Assembly: GCA_030770535.1 (NCBI GenBank)
Contig: JASVEC010000012.1
Span: 682,001 to 746,000 of the forward strand
Length of the DNA stretch: 64,000 bases
Origin: Batkoa obscura
Lineage: Eukaryota; Entomophthoromycota; Entomophthoromycetes; Entomophthorales; Batkoaceae
Direction of reading: 5' to 3'
Part shown: one piece after another, positions 47,378 through 58,408 of the stretch
Numbering within the stretch: position 1 is the first letter of the stretch
How the letters are laid out: each line of letters starts with the position of its first letter
Program-made: the position numbers and the translations under genes
The notes under the pieces: generated by a model
What the model saw: the letters and a program-made list of their open reading frames with translations, nothing else
Told to the model about the DNA's origin: nothing
Database searches by the model: none

Positions 47378-47475
47378 GGGGGGGGGCGTTTTTTTTGGTT
47401 TCATTATTTTTCCCATTTTTCAAGCGTTATTTGAGTGGAAAGATTGCTAGTAAAACAAGCAAAAAATACGTCCCC
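47378..47475. mobile_element. MITE copy 28 (B end first)
   Basis: Begins with a long G run (GGGGGGGGGCGTTTTTTTTGG), here cut by a worn A end (AATACGTCCCC). ATAT left, AATT right. Confidence 0.83.
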
Positions 47476-47887
47476 AATTGATATTTTTCGATTGGAATAT
47501 AATTTTCTTTAAAAACCATTAGACCTTGCAAAAAATAAAATTTGCTATTGCAGTCATCTGCCTTCACCGTCTAAAAGCTGCAAAAAGTTAAGTATCATAT
47601 GGGAAAGCCTTATATTATTAGCTCGATCCCTATTATTAAAGTTGTGTTGAAGATTGTATAATATTAGCTAATTTTTTTATACGACAAACACAAACATTCA
47701 ATTTATACTGATATCTATTTAATTTTCAACCCTTAGTAAAGTAGAAATTATGCTTCAATTGATGGCGTCCAATGACGTCAATATAGGCCAATGAATTTAC
47801 TATTTGCTTATGACAAGAAATCAAATACTTAGTTTGAGTAAAAAAGATAATTTATTTTTAACATTAACAAATAACTAAAAGAGAAAG

Positions 47888-48664
47888 ATGGCAGGATTGA
47901 AAAGTAAACAGTGAATTATTGTAATATAAATCAGAATTTATTTAATATGGATTTTTTTATAGCGTAACAATAATTATAATGATATCAACAATATTTTGAT
48001 TTTAACAGAAATATAATTAGAATTGTAAGCTTAGCGTTTGTATTAGCCATTGGATTTTTATTATCAATTTTAGCCTGTGCTTTATATGGGTAACTATAAT
48101 ATTTAAGCTGTAAATTTTTTAACTAAATAATAATCTTAATCATTCCAGAAATTGGTTACCATTGATAGTAGGTAAGAAATTAAATTTATTGACTCAATTA
48201 AATATCAATATGAATTTCTTAGTGTTTATTTATTTATTTGCTGCTGTACCAAACCCATTATGTCAAAGGTGTTCCAATATAAATGAGGACATTTTATCTG
48301 ACAATAGTAATAAGTAAGTCTTGATAATCTTATATCTTTTATTCATTTTATTTAATATCATTATAGTGGATTTTCGGATGCTGGTAAATTTTTAACTTCA
48401 GTATTTGTTGTTTCTGGATTTGGTATAGCTTACTTATTGTTATATATCATAAATTATCAACTTTTTTAATTTTTCTAGGTTTACCATTAGTATTGAGTCA
48501 TTCAAATTTAGTAAATAACAATATAATATAATATAATATTAATAATTTAATTTTTATTAAAGATAGAGCCAATGGCTGCAACCTTATCAATAAGCGGAGG
48601 ATTGTTGATTTATGCTTCCATATTATTGTACGCTTATTTTTTTAATGAAGAAGAAAGTTTTTAA
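47888..48664 (+). CDS. VPS55: Vps55/LEPROT-family endosomal sorting membrane protein
   Basis: Four-helix endosomal protein that works with Vps68 in traffic from late endosome to vacuole. Seven exons (47888-47910, 48009-48089, 48149-48171, 48223-48313, 48367-48422, 48479-48510, 48563-48664) total 408 nt and 135 residues, the normal family size. Seen: VSLAFVLAIGFLLSILACAL, NWLPLIV, the cytosolic/luminal signature VPNPLCQRC with paired cysteines, GKFLTSVFVVSGFGLPLVLSH, and a final helix GGLLIYASILLYAYFFNEEE. The start is inferred: ATG 47888 (MAGLK, as in many family members) requires a GTGAAT donor and a 98-nt first intron, because the nearer GTAAAC donor puts the exon out of frame. Confidence 0.92.
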
Positions 48665-48755
48665 GTTTGCTTTTGAATGGCGAAATCAATAGCTCTTATC
48701 AAAGAATTCATATACTACAAAATAAAAGTAAATACAAAATCATATGTAATTATAA

Positions 48756-50927
48756 TTAATCTCTTACTAATTTTGATAATTTAAATGCCACTTTGTCAAT
48801 TTTTTGTTGTGTTTTAACAACCTCAATAACATCTCTTCTAACTTTATTTAATGCTTCAATCATTCGTTTCTCTTTCTCTAAATTATTGGTATTTTGATTG
48901 ACTGTTGACCAATATTGAGTTAACAGTTCAACTCCAATTAAATGAAAATTTTTCAATTCATTTAACTTACTGCTATCCAATATATTCTTCGGATTCTCTT
49001 TACTTTGTCTATTATTTTGAATGATTTCACTAAATTTAATGTTGGCATCACTAGCTAATTTAGTATGGGTTTTATTCTATTAAATAATAACAATAAACAT
49101 ATATTAATATAGAACAATAATTGAACATGCTTACATTACACAAATTTAAATCTAATTGTTGATAATCCTTTTTAAACTTTTCAACAACCTTGTTGTAATC
49201 CTATAATAAAAAATTAAAACTATGTATCTAGGTGAATTAGTATAATATCTGCCTCATTATTTTCTTCCTTTATTTCCTCTTTCGTGTTATTATTGATATT
49301 CAAAATATTGTTATTATCTCTAAGTTGAAGTGGAATACTATTAATTTGTTTTTCTTTATTTAAATCTTCAATTATTAATTCCTTTTTAATAATATCCTAA
49401 AAAGCAATAAATATATATATATAATAAAAAAACAATTATTACCTCGTTATTATTTGTAGTTACATTATTGTTCCTATTAAATAAATATTAATATATTATT
49501 ATTATTATTATTATTAATTGAATTACTTTGCATTATTTAGAATTTGGTTGGAATGAAAATTAAACCTTCGGATTAAAGATAATGCATTTTTGGTACGTCC
49601 CGGTATCATGGTCTGATCTGGTTGATTACCAAACTAATAATAATAAATATTACATTATGAATGATTGTATTATTATTATTTACTTCTTCATGATCTGCTT
49701 CATTCGCATTTAAATCAATACTTTTTAATATGTTATCACTTTTGAATTTTTTAGCTAAAGATTCCGCCTCTATAACAATAATAGTATTAATATCATATCA
49801 CGTTTACATATTACTGTTATATTTTTATTATATTAATATTTTACCTTGATCATCTTGATCTAATAAAGGATCAAAGATAGGGTCATCTAGATCCAAGTTA
49901 ATTCTAGTGTTTGAACGATTTCTATGGAAATATTTGGAAGCAAAAAATCGTTTCCAAAAATCAATTTCATTAATCTAATATAAATTAGTATTTTAACATT
50001 TAAATCAATTTCATAAAATTTTACTTTATCTGGTACGTTTTCTTCATATGCATTTTTGACTAATAATTATTAAATATTATATGTGTTATACAACAATAAT
50101 TATATATCAATTTACCTGAAGGATAAACTAAAAATATTTCATTAATAATATCAGGAGTAATAGTGTATTTAATTTCGTTTCCATCCTGGGCATTAGGTTT
50201 TAAATCTAACCAAGCTGAACTTTGAGCTTTACTCTGATTTAATTGAATCTGTTGATTATTCAATAAAACCTAAAAATAAAGTACATTTATAAATAGCGTC
50301 CTTTCAATTCTTAACAATGTTGATTACTTTTCTATTTTCCCAAAATTCTTCTTCAGAAATTATACCTGTCAAGACTAATTTTTGATGTAATTTGGCCAAA
50401 TTATCATTTTTTGATAAGATTGAAGCTCGAATCCTTAACTCCATAGAATCAATACCAGTAACTCCATCCTGTCTTTCTCTGTTCAATGCTATGTTAGTTG
50501 TAGAATTCGTAGTTGAATCTTGATTTTTTTGATTTAAAATATTATTATTTACACCAGGATTATCCGCAGAGGCATTATTACTATTATTATTGAACATAGC
50601 ATTATTTTCTCTATTGAGTCTATATTGTTGAATCAATTGTTTAAATACGTTTTTATCATCAACGCCGTTTTGATAGCCAAAAGAAAAAACAAATTCCTTA
50701 TTAGTTGCACTATCTGTTTCAATCTTAATCTTTGGAATTTTTGCGTTATCACTAGTAGCTAAATGCTTAACAATAGAACCATGTTCAATACTAACTGCAA
50801 ATTCTTGTTCTCCATCATATACATATGCTATCCTTTCTGAAGTAAAATATAATCTTCCTTTTTTTTTCTCATATGTCACTGGATGCATGTTCGAGGATAC
50901 TACTTCATTTTCTAAGAATGATACCAT
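48756..50927 (-). CDS. TFB1: TFIIH core subunit Tfb1 (p62)
   Basis: Structural subunit of TFIIH in transcription initiation and nucleotide excision repair. Ten exons (50927-50328, 50269-50116, 50059-50025, 49974-49845, 49769-49684, 49633-49527, 49473-49443, 49396-49253, 49200-49135, 49076-48756) sum to 1,674 nt and 557 residues (human p62 548). Parts: N-terminal PH domain (GRLYFTSERIAYVYDGEQEF); first BSD domain (LHQKLVLTGIISEEEFWENR); a conserved linker LKYNLT-type motif IKYTITPDIINEIF; second BSD domain NEIDFWKRFFASKYFHRNR with DPIFDPLLDQDD; then LIRRFN and a C-terminal coiled coil. The 8th intron appears to be GC-AG (after GAG at 49253), since no GT donor keeps the frame. It converges on VPS55 with 91 bp between stops. 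Confidence 0.93.
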
Positions 50928-51101
50928 TTTAAAATGGTTCTAAGATATAAAGGATAAAAAAATTCAAAAATGTAGAATCAAATTGTGTAAATAGAGTAAA
51001 TTACAATAATTATGAATCCATTGGCTAATTTTAAAATTAAACTGAAGCTGCGAGTTATAAAGTAAAAGGATTGTTTTAGCAATATTAAACAAAGGATAAT
51101 T

Positions 51102-53014
51102 ATGGAGCCATACACAAGTAATAAATCAAAAATTAAATTGTAAAGAATAAACTAATAGTAAAATAAAGACGAGAAAGAGTATGTCGAATGCTCATTAGAT
51201 AGTGGCATAGCAGCACCTAACATTCATTTTTCGCCAAGGCAACGTAAAGGTCAAAGTAATTTTAAAGATAAAAAAAGGGGCCCATTAAACCCATTAGAAA
51301 ATGATAGAATGTTAAAAAGCCACAGTATATTGTTGCCAAATAATAATAGAAATAGAGGGATGAAAATGAATGTACCACAGTTAAAAGAAGAAGTTAGAAC
51401 ATTTGATAAAAAAAATAGTTATGATAAAAACTTGTTTAGAGCTGTATTTTTTTCAACCCAAAGTAGTGTTAAAGAGTATGCTGATATTCAAGCTTGTTCT
51501 GAAAAGATTGTTGCATTCAAGTTATCACCAGTAAGGTTATTTATACCCTTTACTAAAAAATAGCATTTAAATTATAAAAATAGCATTTTTTATTATTTGA
51601 AGGTCCTTTCTTTGATAGTAAAATGATGAATTATTTACGTGATTTACAGGTAATCAGAAGATAACACTATGGATTCAAATAAGATCAATAATAATAAATC
51701 ATTTCTAGAAACAATTAAATGAATTACCACGTAAGGGAAGGACAGTAATAATGAAGTCCATTTTCCCTTGTTTAAATTTAAAAGGAGTGTATTTTCAACA
51801 CAACTTAAGCTTAGAATTAGTTAACATTGAAAGTACCATTCATTTTTTAAGTGATTTCAAGTTTGATGTAAGCTAATCATGTATTTATATTTAATCAGCA
51901 TATTAATTTTATTTAGTATGTTTCTTTTTTAGAACTGAATTCTAACCCAGGCGTCCTTAATGGTAGTTTTTTTATTAGCTTCAAATATACTCAATTAATA
52001 ACAAATCAGAATTTTTAAAGAACAAGAAGAAAGAAGGAGTGAAGGGAATTATTATAGATAATAAAGGAGCAATAAGTGAAGAGAATAAGCAAAATAACAG
52101 CAATTGTTATTTAAATTATACTAATGAAAATGGTACTTTACAATAATGTTTTTATATTGATTATGTTAACAGCTATTTCTGTATAGATTTTGATTCATTT
52201 AAAAATGAATTATTGACTATAAACCAACATCAATTTGAGAAAAATAAGATCAATCTTATGTTTTGTGATATGGTAAATAAATAATAATAAATACAAACAA
52301 ATATTTAAATAGTAACTTATTTATAGCCAACATTATTGGAAGGAGATAAGGAGTATCAAAAAGGAGTATTGTTACGACAAATAATTATGAGTTTAACTTT
52401 AGTTGAAGGAGGCGTTTATATTTTAAAATTAGCAAATACTTTATCAAAATTTACTCATGATATTTTATATTTAAATTATTTATTATTTGATAAAGTCTAT
52501 TTAATTCAACCACCTACTATTAACCCTATTTTGGCTGAAAAGTAAGTTCGATAATAATAATAGTATAATAATATAATGATAATAATAATAGATACTTAAT
52601 ATGTCAAAATTTAAAATACAATTTAAAACAAGAGGAAACCAACAAACTGATAGAATATTATAAATCCGTAATATCTCAGGAAACTAAAGGTTATTTACCC
52701 AGTTTATTTAACAATGAATTAAAGTTTGACTTGTCATTTATTAAATTTTTAAAGAATAGCAATACTAGGTAACTTTTGTTATTAAGACAATGGAATTATA
52801 ATATGAATTTAATACGTAATTTTTTAGTTTGTTAGCTAATCAAATTGAAGCACATCATAAAATTATTAAATGTTTACAAAAAGGGTAAGTTATTTCATTT
52901 ATTTTATTTAAAAACATCAATATTGATTATGAGTTTAGTCATCCAGTAACCCCCTTAATCGATTTCAATACTTTAAAGACATATGCCGGTTATGAATTTG
53001 AAATTGAGAATTAA
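51102..53014 (+). CDS. FtsJ-like SAM-dependent methyltransferase (RNA 2'-O-methyltransferase-like)
   Basis: Eleven exons (51102-51117, 51169-51530, 51584-51649, 51709-51867, 51917-51962, 52010-52132, 52187-52272, 52327-52541, 52592-52768, 52828-52884, 52939-53014) total 1,383 nt and 460 residues. The Rossmann motif I is FLELNSNPGVLNG,  normally LDLGxxPGGFS, so the second glycine position is changed. A later KINLMFCDM strand carries the motif IV aspartate. LLRQIIMSLTLVEGGVYILK then places the catalytic lysine after a GG, and FDKVYLIQPPTINPILAEK supplies the glutamate; this lysine-aspartate-lysine-glutamate layout is that of cap-type 2'-O-methyltransferases (CMTR/FtsJ). The first ~200 residues are not recognised. 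The substrate is unknown; cap or rRNA/tRNA ribose methylation is inference. Two decayed copies of its 3' half follow downstream. It is divergent from TFB1 with a 174-bp gap. Confidence 0.72.
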
Positions 53015-53141
53015 AAACTTACTTTAAATTCTATTTGGCCAATGTAGTTGATTACAATTATTAATTAATTGATATTAATTATGTTGTAAGTGATGTTTTG
53101 AATAAAATAAAATAAAATAGTCTGTATTAAAATTAATATAT

Positions 53142-53240
53142 GGGGACGTGTTTTTTTGTTTAAGGGTTTTACTAACAATTTTTCCACTTAAATAGCGCTT
53201 AAAAGATAGAAAAAATAATGAAACCAAAAAAAACACCCTC
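53142..53240. mobile_element. MITE copy 29 (A end first)
   Basis: GGGGACGTGTTTTTTTG to AACACCCTC, ATAT on both sides; inserted 128 bp after the FtsJ-like stop codon. Confidence 0.9.
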
Positions 53241-53737
53241 ATATGTAATAACATAATTTACCACGAAATATTAAATTTAAGGTTTTTATGGATAAAAATA
53301 AGGAAAAACTTGTGCTTTTAAAGGACTATAAAGTTTTAAGGAAATTAAAAAGTGCTCAAAGTTGATAAAGAAAAAAAAAAGGTTAGAAATACTAACAATA
53401 ATAACTGAGCTTACATTTTTCAAATTAAAAAATAGTTTTTTGATGAATTTCTAAGCTTTATTATAATATATTTAATATAAATAAAAGTTATAAAAGATTA
53501 TATATCATAATAAAAAATATAAATAAAAAGTTGAAAAATTAGCAAAAAATTAATTTATTAAAATAGAAAAGCTAAAGCAGAAATTCAAAAAATGTTAATA
53601 AAAAAAAACAAGGTTGAAAGACAAAATTAATAATAAAGGAATAGAAATTATTATTTTAATAATATAATATTAAACTTTAGTATTAAAAAGATTTATAAAA
53701 GCATTTTTAGTATATTATAAGTTATTATAAATTATAT
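53241..53737. other. Gene-free spacer, start homologous to the ZRSR2-like 3' region
   Basis: 53258-53330 (ACCACGAAATATTAAATTTA onward) resembles 57150-57185, the 3' part of the ZRSR2-like gene. The rest is featureless AT-rich DNA. Confidence 0.45.
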
Positions 53738-53836
53738 GGGGGTGTTTTTTTGGCTTCATCACTTTTTCCATGTTTTAAGCGCCATTTGAGCGGGAAAATT
53801 ATAAGTAAAGTTCTTAAACACAAAAATGTATCATCA
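53738..53836. mobile_element. MITE copy 30 (B end first)
   Basis: GGGGGTGTTTTTTTGG to ATGTATCATC; ATAT on both sides; the A end is worn. Confidence 0.83.
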
Positions 53837-54221
53837 TATAGTGATTTTTATTAGCTTTTTGTTTAACTTTATTAATTTATTAGTATTTAAGCAGTTTGAG
53901 TTCCTATAATGCTTAGCTTTAATAACTCGATTTCTAAGCTTTAAAATTTAAACAAGTCATTATACTGCTTTTTGCTTTTTTTTATAAACTAGTTTTTAAT
54001 TTTTTTAATTTTAGTTGCTATTAGCAATGTTGATAATAAAGTTTTAAAAAAAAACCTTTATATAATAGTTAAATAGTATTAATAATTAAATATGGATTTA
54101 AATAATTAAACATTAACTTATTTAAAGCCAATATTAAAAAAAAAGCATTAAAAAAAAACTTTATATAAATTAAAACAAAGCAAAATTAGTAAATTATTAT
54201 ATTATTATAAATTTAAAATAA

Positions 54222-54735
54222 CAAAAAATCAAAAACAGATTACTTAGTTTATTTAATAGTGATTTAAAATTTGATTTATTATTTATTTGATTTAAAAAAA
54301 ATAACAGTACTAAGTAATTTTAATATAAAAATAGCATAATTATATTAAAAATTTAATACTATTGTTTATTTTATTTTACTAGTTAATTGAATTAAAGCAT
54401 ATTGTAAAATTATTAAATATTTATAAAAAAAGTAAATTGTTTTATTTGTTTTATTTTATTTAAAAGTATATACAAATTAAGTATTTAAAATTAAAAGCTA
54501 ATAATTTAACTTGAACTTTATTTATTTAACAAGATTAATTATGATAATTAATATTAATTTTATTGTAATTGATGTTTCAAAACAAAATCATACAATATAC
54601 ACTAAAACACTATATATTATATAAAAATTGTTATAGAATATTGGGTTTAAGCTTTTAATTAATAAAAATCTAAGTAAAAATTATAAATTATCTGATTTTT
54701 TAAGTTTATATAAATTATGTTTAGCATCTATTTTG
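54222..54735 (+). pseudogene. Decayed duplicate: FtsJ-like 3' end plus ZRSR2-like last exon
   Basis: 54235-54600 follows the last exons of the FtsJ-like gene (TACTTAGTTTATTTAATAG against TACCCAGTTTATTTAACAA; the AGTTAATTGAATTAAAGCA and final-exon segments follow in order). 54620-54735 then matches 57119-57245, the end of the ZRSR2-like gene in opposite sense. Most differences are C to T or G to A. Not expressed as protein. Confidence 0.75.
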
Positions 54736-54752
54736 GTAAGTAGTTTATATAT

Positions 54753-54852
54753 GGGGATGTATTTTTATGTTTAAGAATTTTACTAACAATTTTTCCGCTG
54801 AAATAGTGCCTTAAAAAATGGAAAAAGTGATAAAGCCAAAAAAGACACCCTC
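54753..54852. mobile_element. MITE copy 31 (A end first)
   Basis: GGGGATGTATTTTTATG to GACACCCTC, ATAT flanks; directly followed by copy 32. Confidence 0.88.
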
Positions 54853-54858
54853 ATATAT

Positions 54859-54953
54859 GGATGTTTTTTTAGTTTTATCGCTTTTTCCATTTTTTAAGCA
54901 TTATTTAGGCATAAAAATTATTAACAAAATTTTTAAACAAAAAAATACATCCT
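54859..54953. mobile_element. MITE copy 32 (B end first)
   Basis: GGATGTTTTTTTAG to ATACATCCTT; only ATATAT separates it from copy 31, so one landed in the other's target duplication. Confidence 0.83.
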
Positions 54954-55064
54954 TATATAATAATATAATATACAAATAAAAACTGATTAATTACTATTAT
55001 TTTTAAATTTTTTACTAGAAAGCAAAAACATTTAATAGTTTTAAATCATTTTATTATAATATAT

Positions 55065-55163
55065 GAGGGTGTTTTTTTTGGCTTCATTATTTTTTCTATC
55101 TTTTAAGCGCTATTTAAGTGGAAAAATTGTTAGTAAAATTCTTAAATACAAAAATACATCCCC
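55065..55163. mobile_element. MITE copy 33 (B end first)
   Basis: GAGGGTGTTTTTTTTGG to ATACATCCCC; ATAT left, TTAT right. Confidence 0.87.
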
Positions 55164-55684
55164 TTATATTATTTTAGTATTTATTTTTTATATATTTTTT
55201 ATATAACATAATTCTAGAAAAAAACGCTAATTGAATATTGGATGAAAAAATGCTTTTTTAAAGATTTTAGTTATATATATTAATTAATTTTGCATTTTGA
55301 TCACATTATTTTAAATTTTAATGTAAATCTAATTATTAAAAAATATTGTTATTTTATAACTATAAATTTAATAAAAAACTTTATTTATTATAATATTTAT
55401 ATAAACTTGAGTTATTTAATTTTTTTTAAGTTTATTTATAATTAATTTATTTATATAAATTAACCAATTTTTATTTAAATTTGTCAAAATTAATTTATAA
55501 TTAAACAAATTTTTACTTATTTTTTTAAAATTAAATTTTAATCTACGGATTAATAATACTTTTTTTATTAACTTTTTAAATAAATAATTAAAAATTATAA
55601 AAGTTTTTTGGTTAACTGTTTATAATGAATTAAAATCTTAATTTTAATAGATAAAATAAATTTATAAATAAAAAGATAATATAT
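55164..55684. other. Gene-free spacer, no feature recognised
   Basis: Extremely AT-rich; no repeat end or open frame that can be supported. Confidence 0.45.
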
Positions 55685-55783
55685 GGGGATGTATTTTTGT
55701 ATTTAAGAATTTTACTAACAATTTTTCCACTTAAATAGCGCTTAAAAGATGGAAAAAATAATGAAACCGAAAAAAACACCCTC
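55685..55783. mobile_element. MITE copy 34 (A end first)
   Basis: GGGGATGTATTTTTGTA to AACACCCTC, ATAT on both sides. Confidence 0.9.
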
Positions 55784-55863
55784 ATATAAATTAAAACTTA
55801 TTGGTTATCAGCTTTATCCAAGATTGTAATGCTGCAAATAACAGGTGCCATTATATAAAACAT

Positions 55864-55886
55864 GGGGATGTATTTTTATGTTTTAT
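55864..55886. mobile_element. MITE copy 35, A-end stub
   Basis: GGGGATGTATTTTTATGTTT and nothing further; truncated after about 20 bp. Confidence 0.55.
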
Positions 55887-56519
55887 TATATAGTTGAATT
55901 TCAAAATTTATTTAATTTTTCATTTTTTCATTTTTTTATTTTTTTAGCTATAATAAATAGTATTTTAGTATGAATATTTGTTTTCCGTTTTTATATTCTT
56001 TTTTATTATTATTATTGCTAATATAACTTCATATTTTACTAAATACCTTTTTTATATTTTACATACTTTTTTAGCAAGCTATTATAAACTTTTTTCTAAT
56101 TTTCAACTTTTTATAACTAATATCAACCAATTAAGCTTTGAATATTAAATTTTATAACATATTAAATTTAATTAAATTTATCATATGAATTATAATTAAA
56201 TTAATTATAAAAGTATAATTATTTTTATAAATAATTTAAATGACCATTATAATATAATTAATTATTAAACTGATAAAACAATATTTAACAAAACTTTAAA
56301 ATATAAAAAAAGGAAACAATAAAATATACCATTGTTAATAATAATAAAACAATCAATCAATGGAATAAAAGATTATAGCAATTAATATTTGACTCATAAT
56401 GGAAATTATAATTTATTTTAATTAATTTAGTATATATTATTAAGTATATTTTAATATCAACTTAATAAAAATAAAAAGATTTTATAATATAGTGACTAAA
56501 TATACGGTTAAATAATAAT
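55887..56519. other. Gene-free spacer
   Basis: AT-rich; no identifiable feature. Confidence 0.45.
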
Positions 56520-57085
56520 ACTGACTAACTTATAGTCAACGTTAATATAAGAAGGTAAATAGTTTTAAAAAGGAATACTACCAAGGCAAAGTTTAAAATA
56601 TAGTTTAATAGAAAAAGAGATTAGTAAACCAACAGATAATTATAAATTTGTAATGATTTAAGAAAGCAAATTTTACTTACCAAGTTTATTCAATAACGAA
56701 TCAAAATTTGAGAATGACTTTATTTAATTTTTAAAAAGTAATAATATTAAATAATTACTATTATTAAAAATTTACCATTATAATCGAATGTTTTAATGTT
56801 ATTTCAATTTACTAGCTAACCAAATCAAAGTCATGTCATAAAATTGTCAAATACTTATAAAATGGATAAACATTTTTTATTTTTAAGAATAAAATATTAA
56901 TTACTAATTACAATCGTCCAGTGGCACCTTAAATTGTTTCCAATACTTTAAAAACATACTCAGGTTAAGAGATTGAAATTGGAAACTAATAATTTAACTT
57001 AAAGTTCATTTAACCAATGTAATTGATTACAATTATTAATTAATTGACATTGATTATATTTCAACTGATGTTCTAAAATAAAATG
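56520..57085 (+). pseudogene. Decayed duplicate of the FtsJ-like 3' half
   Basis: Tracks the functional gene from exon 8 (TAGTCAACGTTAATATAAG against TAGCCAACATTATTGGAAG) with an internal deletion to exon 9 (CCAACAGATAATTATAAAT), then through exons 9-11 (GTCCAGTGGCACC) and the 3' flank (CCAATGTAATTGATTAC). Many stops. It ends at the stop codon of the ZRSR2-like gene, suggesting this is where the FtsJ-like gene once ended tail to tail with ZRSR2-like. Confidence 0.82.
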
Positions 57086-58277
57086 TTATAGTTTATATGT
57101 TAAAACACAATACATTATAGAAAAATTACCACATAGTATTAGATTTAAGCTCCTAATTGATAAAAATCTAGGTAAAAATTGAAAGTTATCCGATTTTTTA
57201 AATTTAAGTTCATTCAAACTACGTTTAGCATCTGTTATAGTGGCATATTCTATATATACATGACCCGAAAATTCAAGCTTGGGATGATAGGAAATCTATC
57301 ATCAGATTAAGTTAATAAATGTTAAATAATTTTAGAGTAAAATTTACTTTTAAATTTTTAATTGTTCCCAACTTTCCCAACCATTTCAAATTCAATTTGA
57401 AAAATGTGTTAGCTTCTTTAATTGTATTAAAATCCCTTTCCTTCTAATATTAAATTTTTAATAAAGCTTAAATTAATATACTTCAATATAATTAAAATTA
57501 AATATAATTACCATTTCTTTTTTTAATTTATTAAAATAATCAAATTGAAACCAATTTGGTATAATAATAACATGACCTTCAGTAATTGTAGTATGTAAAT
57601 AATAACAGTTTGGACCTAAAATACAGATTCCTAATTTATTATACGTCATACAGCTTTGTTGTTCTGATTGTTTGTTATTATCCTATTTATTCTATTATTA
57701 CATTATTAGTTGTATATTTCAAAAGCTTACCATTAACTCTTTATTATGAGTTTCTAACTCAATTATTTGTTCGTCAAGTTTGTTATTATTTTCTTGATCT
57801 TTATCAGCTTTATCATTATTATTATTATTATTACTCTTATACTTCTTTAAAGTATGATTTTTATCATTAATTGTCGTTTCCTTCCCTAATAACTTTGATA
57901 GTTTGTTTTTTAAATTCTGTTGTTTGGATTCAATTTTAGCCTCTATTTTCTTTCTTTCAATATCTCTAATTTTCCATTCTTTAGGGGTTAAAAAATAAGT
58001 ACTAAATAGTTTATCATTATTCCTAATCTTTTATTTTAAGTGTTTGTTATTACCTGTCTATTTCTAATATCATGTTAATTATTATTAACTAGGTAGTTGT
58101 AAAATTACCTTCTTGTTTATTTACTTCGTTATCCTTGGCATTTTCCACTTCATCATTTACTACTTTCTCTTTTAATAATTGGATAGCTTTATCTTGACGT
58201 TTTTTCTTCCTTTTATTGTATTTCTTTAACCGCCTATACTCTTTTCTAGTTAATTTAACACCTTCGTTTACCCCCAT
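57086..58277 (-). CDS. ZRSR2/U2AF1-related splicing factor (CCCH finger plus UHM)
   Basis: Probable 3' splice-site factor related to ZRSR2 (Urp) and U2AF35. Six exons (58277-58109, 58063-58054, 58022-57731, 57682-57512, 57443-57348, 57295-57086) sum to 948 nt and 315 residues. The N terminus is basic (RKEYRRLKKYNKRKKKRQDK), followed by FLTPKEWKIRDIERKK and a charged coiled coil, as in ZRSR2. A CCCH finger is visible: C-x8-C-x5-C-x3-H in CMTYNKLGICILGPNCYLH. Then comes a U2AF-homology motif with ANTFFKLNLKWLGKLG and the RNP1-like GHVYIEYATITDAKRSL. The second CCCH finger of U2AF35/ZRSR2 is not found, so the protein is short. Exon 2 is 10 nt and the following intron only 31 nt; this junction is needed to keep frame but is inferred. 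Confidence 0.78.
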
Positions 58278-58408
58278 TCTCTGAATTCATTTCATATTAA
58301 GTTTACTAAAAAACAAAATCTAACTAAAAATTTCAGATTATTTTGATTTGTAAATCGAAAATTCGTTATTATCAACTTTACGTTTTTAAATTTTGAAAAA
58401 AATCAGCT
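58278..58408. promoter_or_regulatory. Shared bidirectional promoter interval
   Basis: 131 bp between the divergent start codons of the ZRSR2-like gene and OMS1. No specific motif claimed. Confidence 0.5.

Noticed and set aside
51584-51649. EGPFFDSKMMNYL read as the methyltransferase SAM motif (CAGPGGFSEYL-like)
   Set aside because: A better motif I (FLELNSNPGVLNG followed by a VKGIIID strand) lies two exons later, so this one is not needed.
57610-57870. 86-codon plus-strand frame rich in Tyr
   Set aside because: Antisense of the ZRSR2-like exon 3-4 region.
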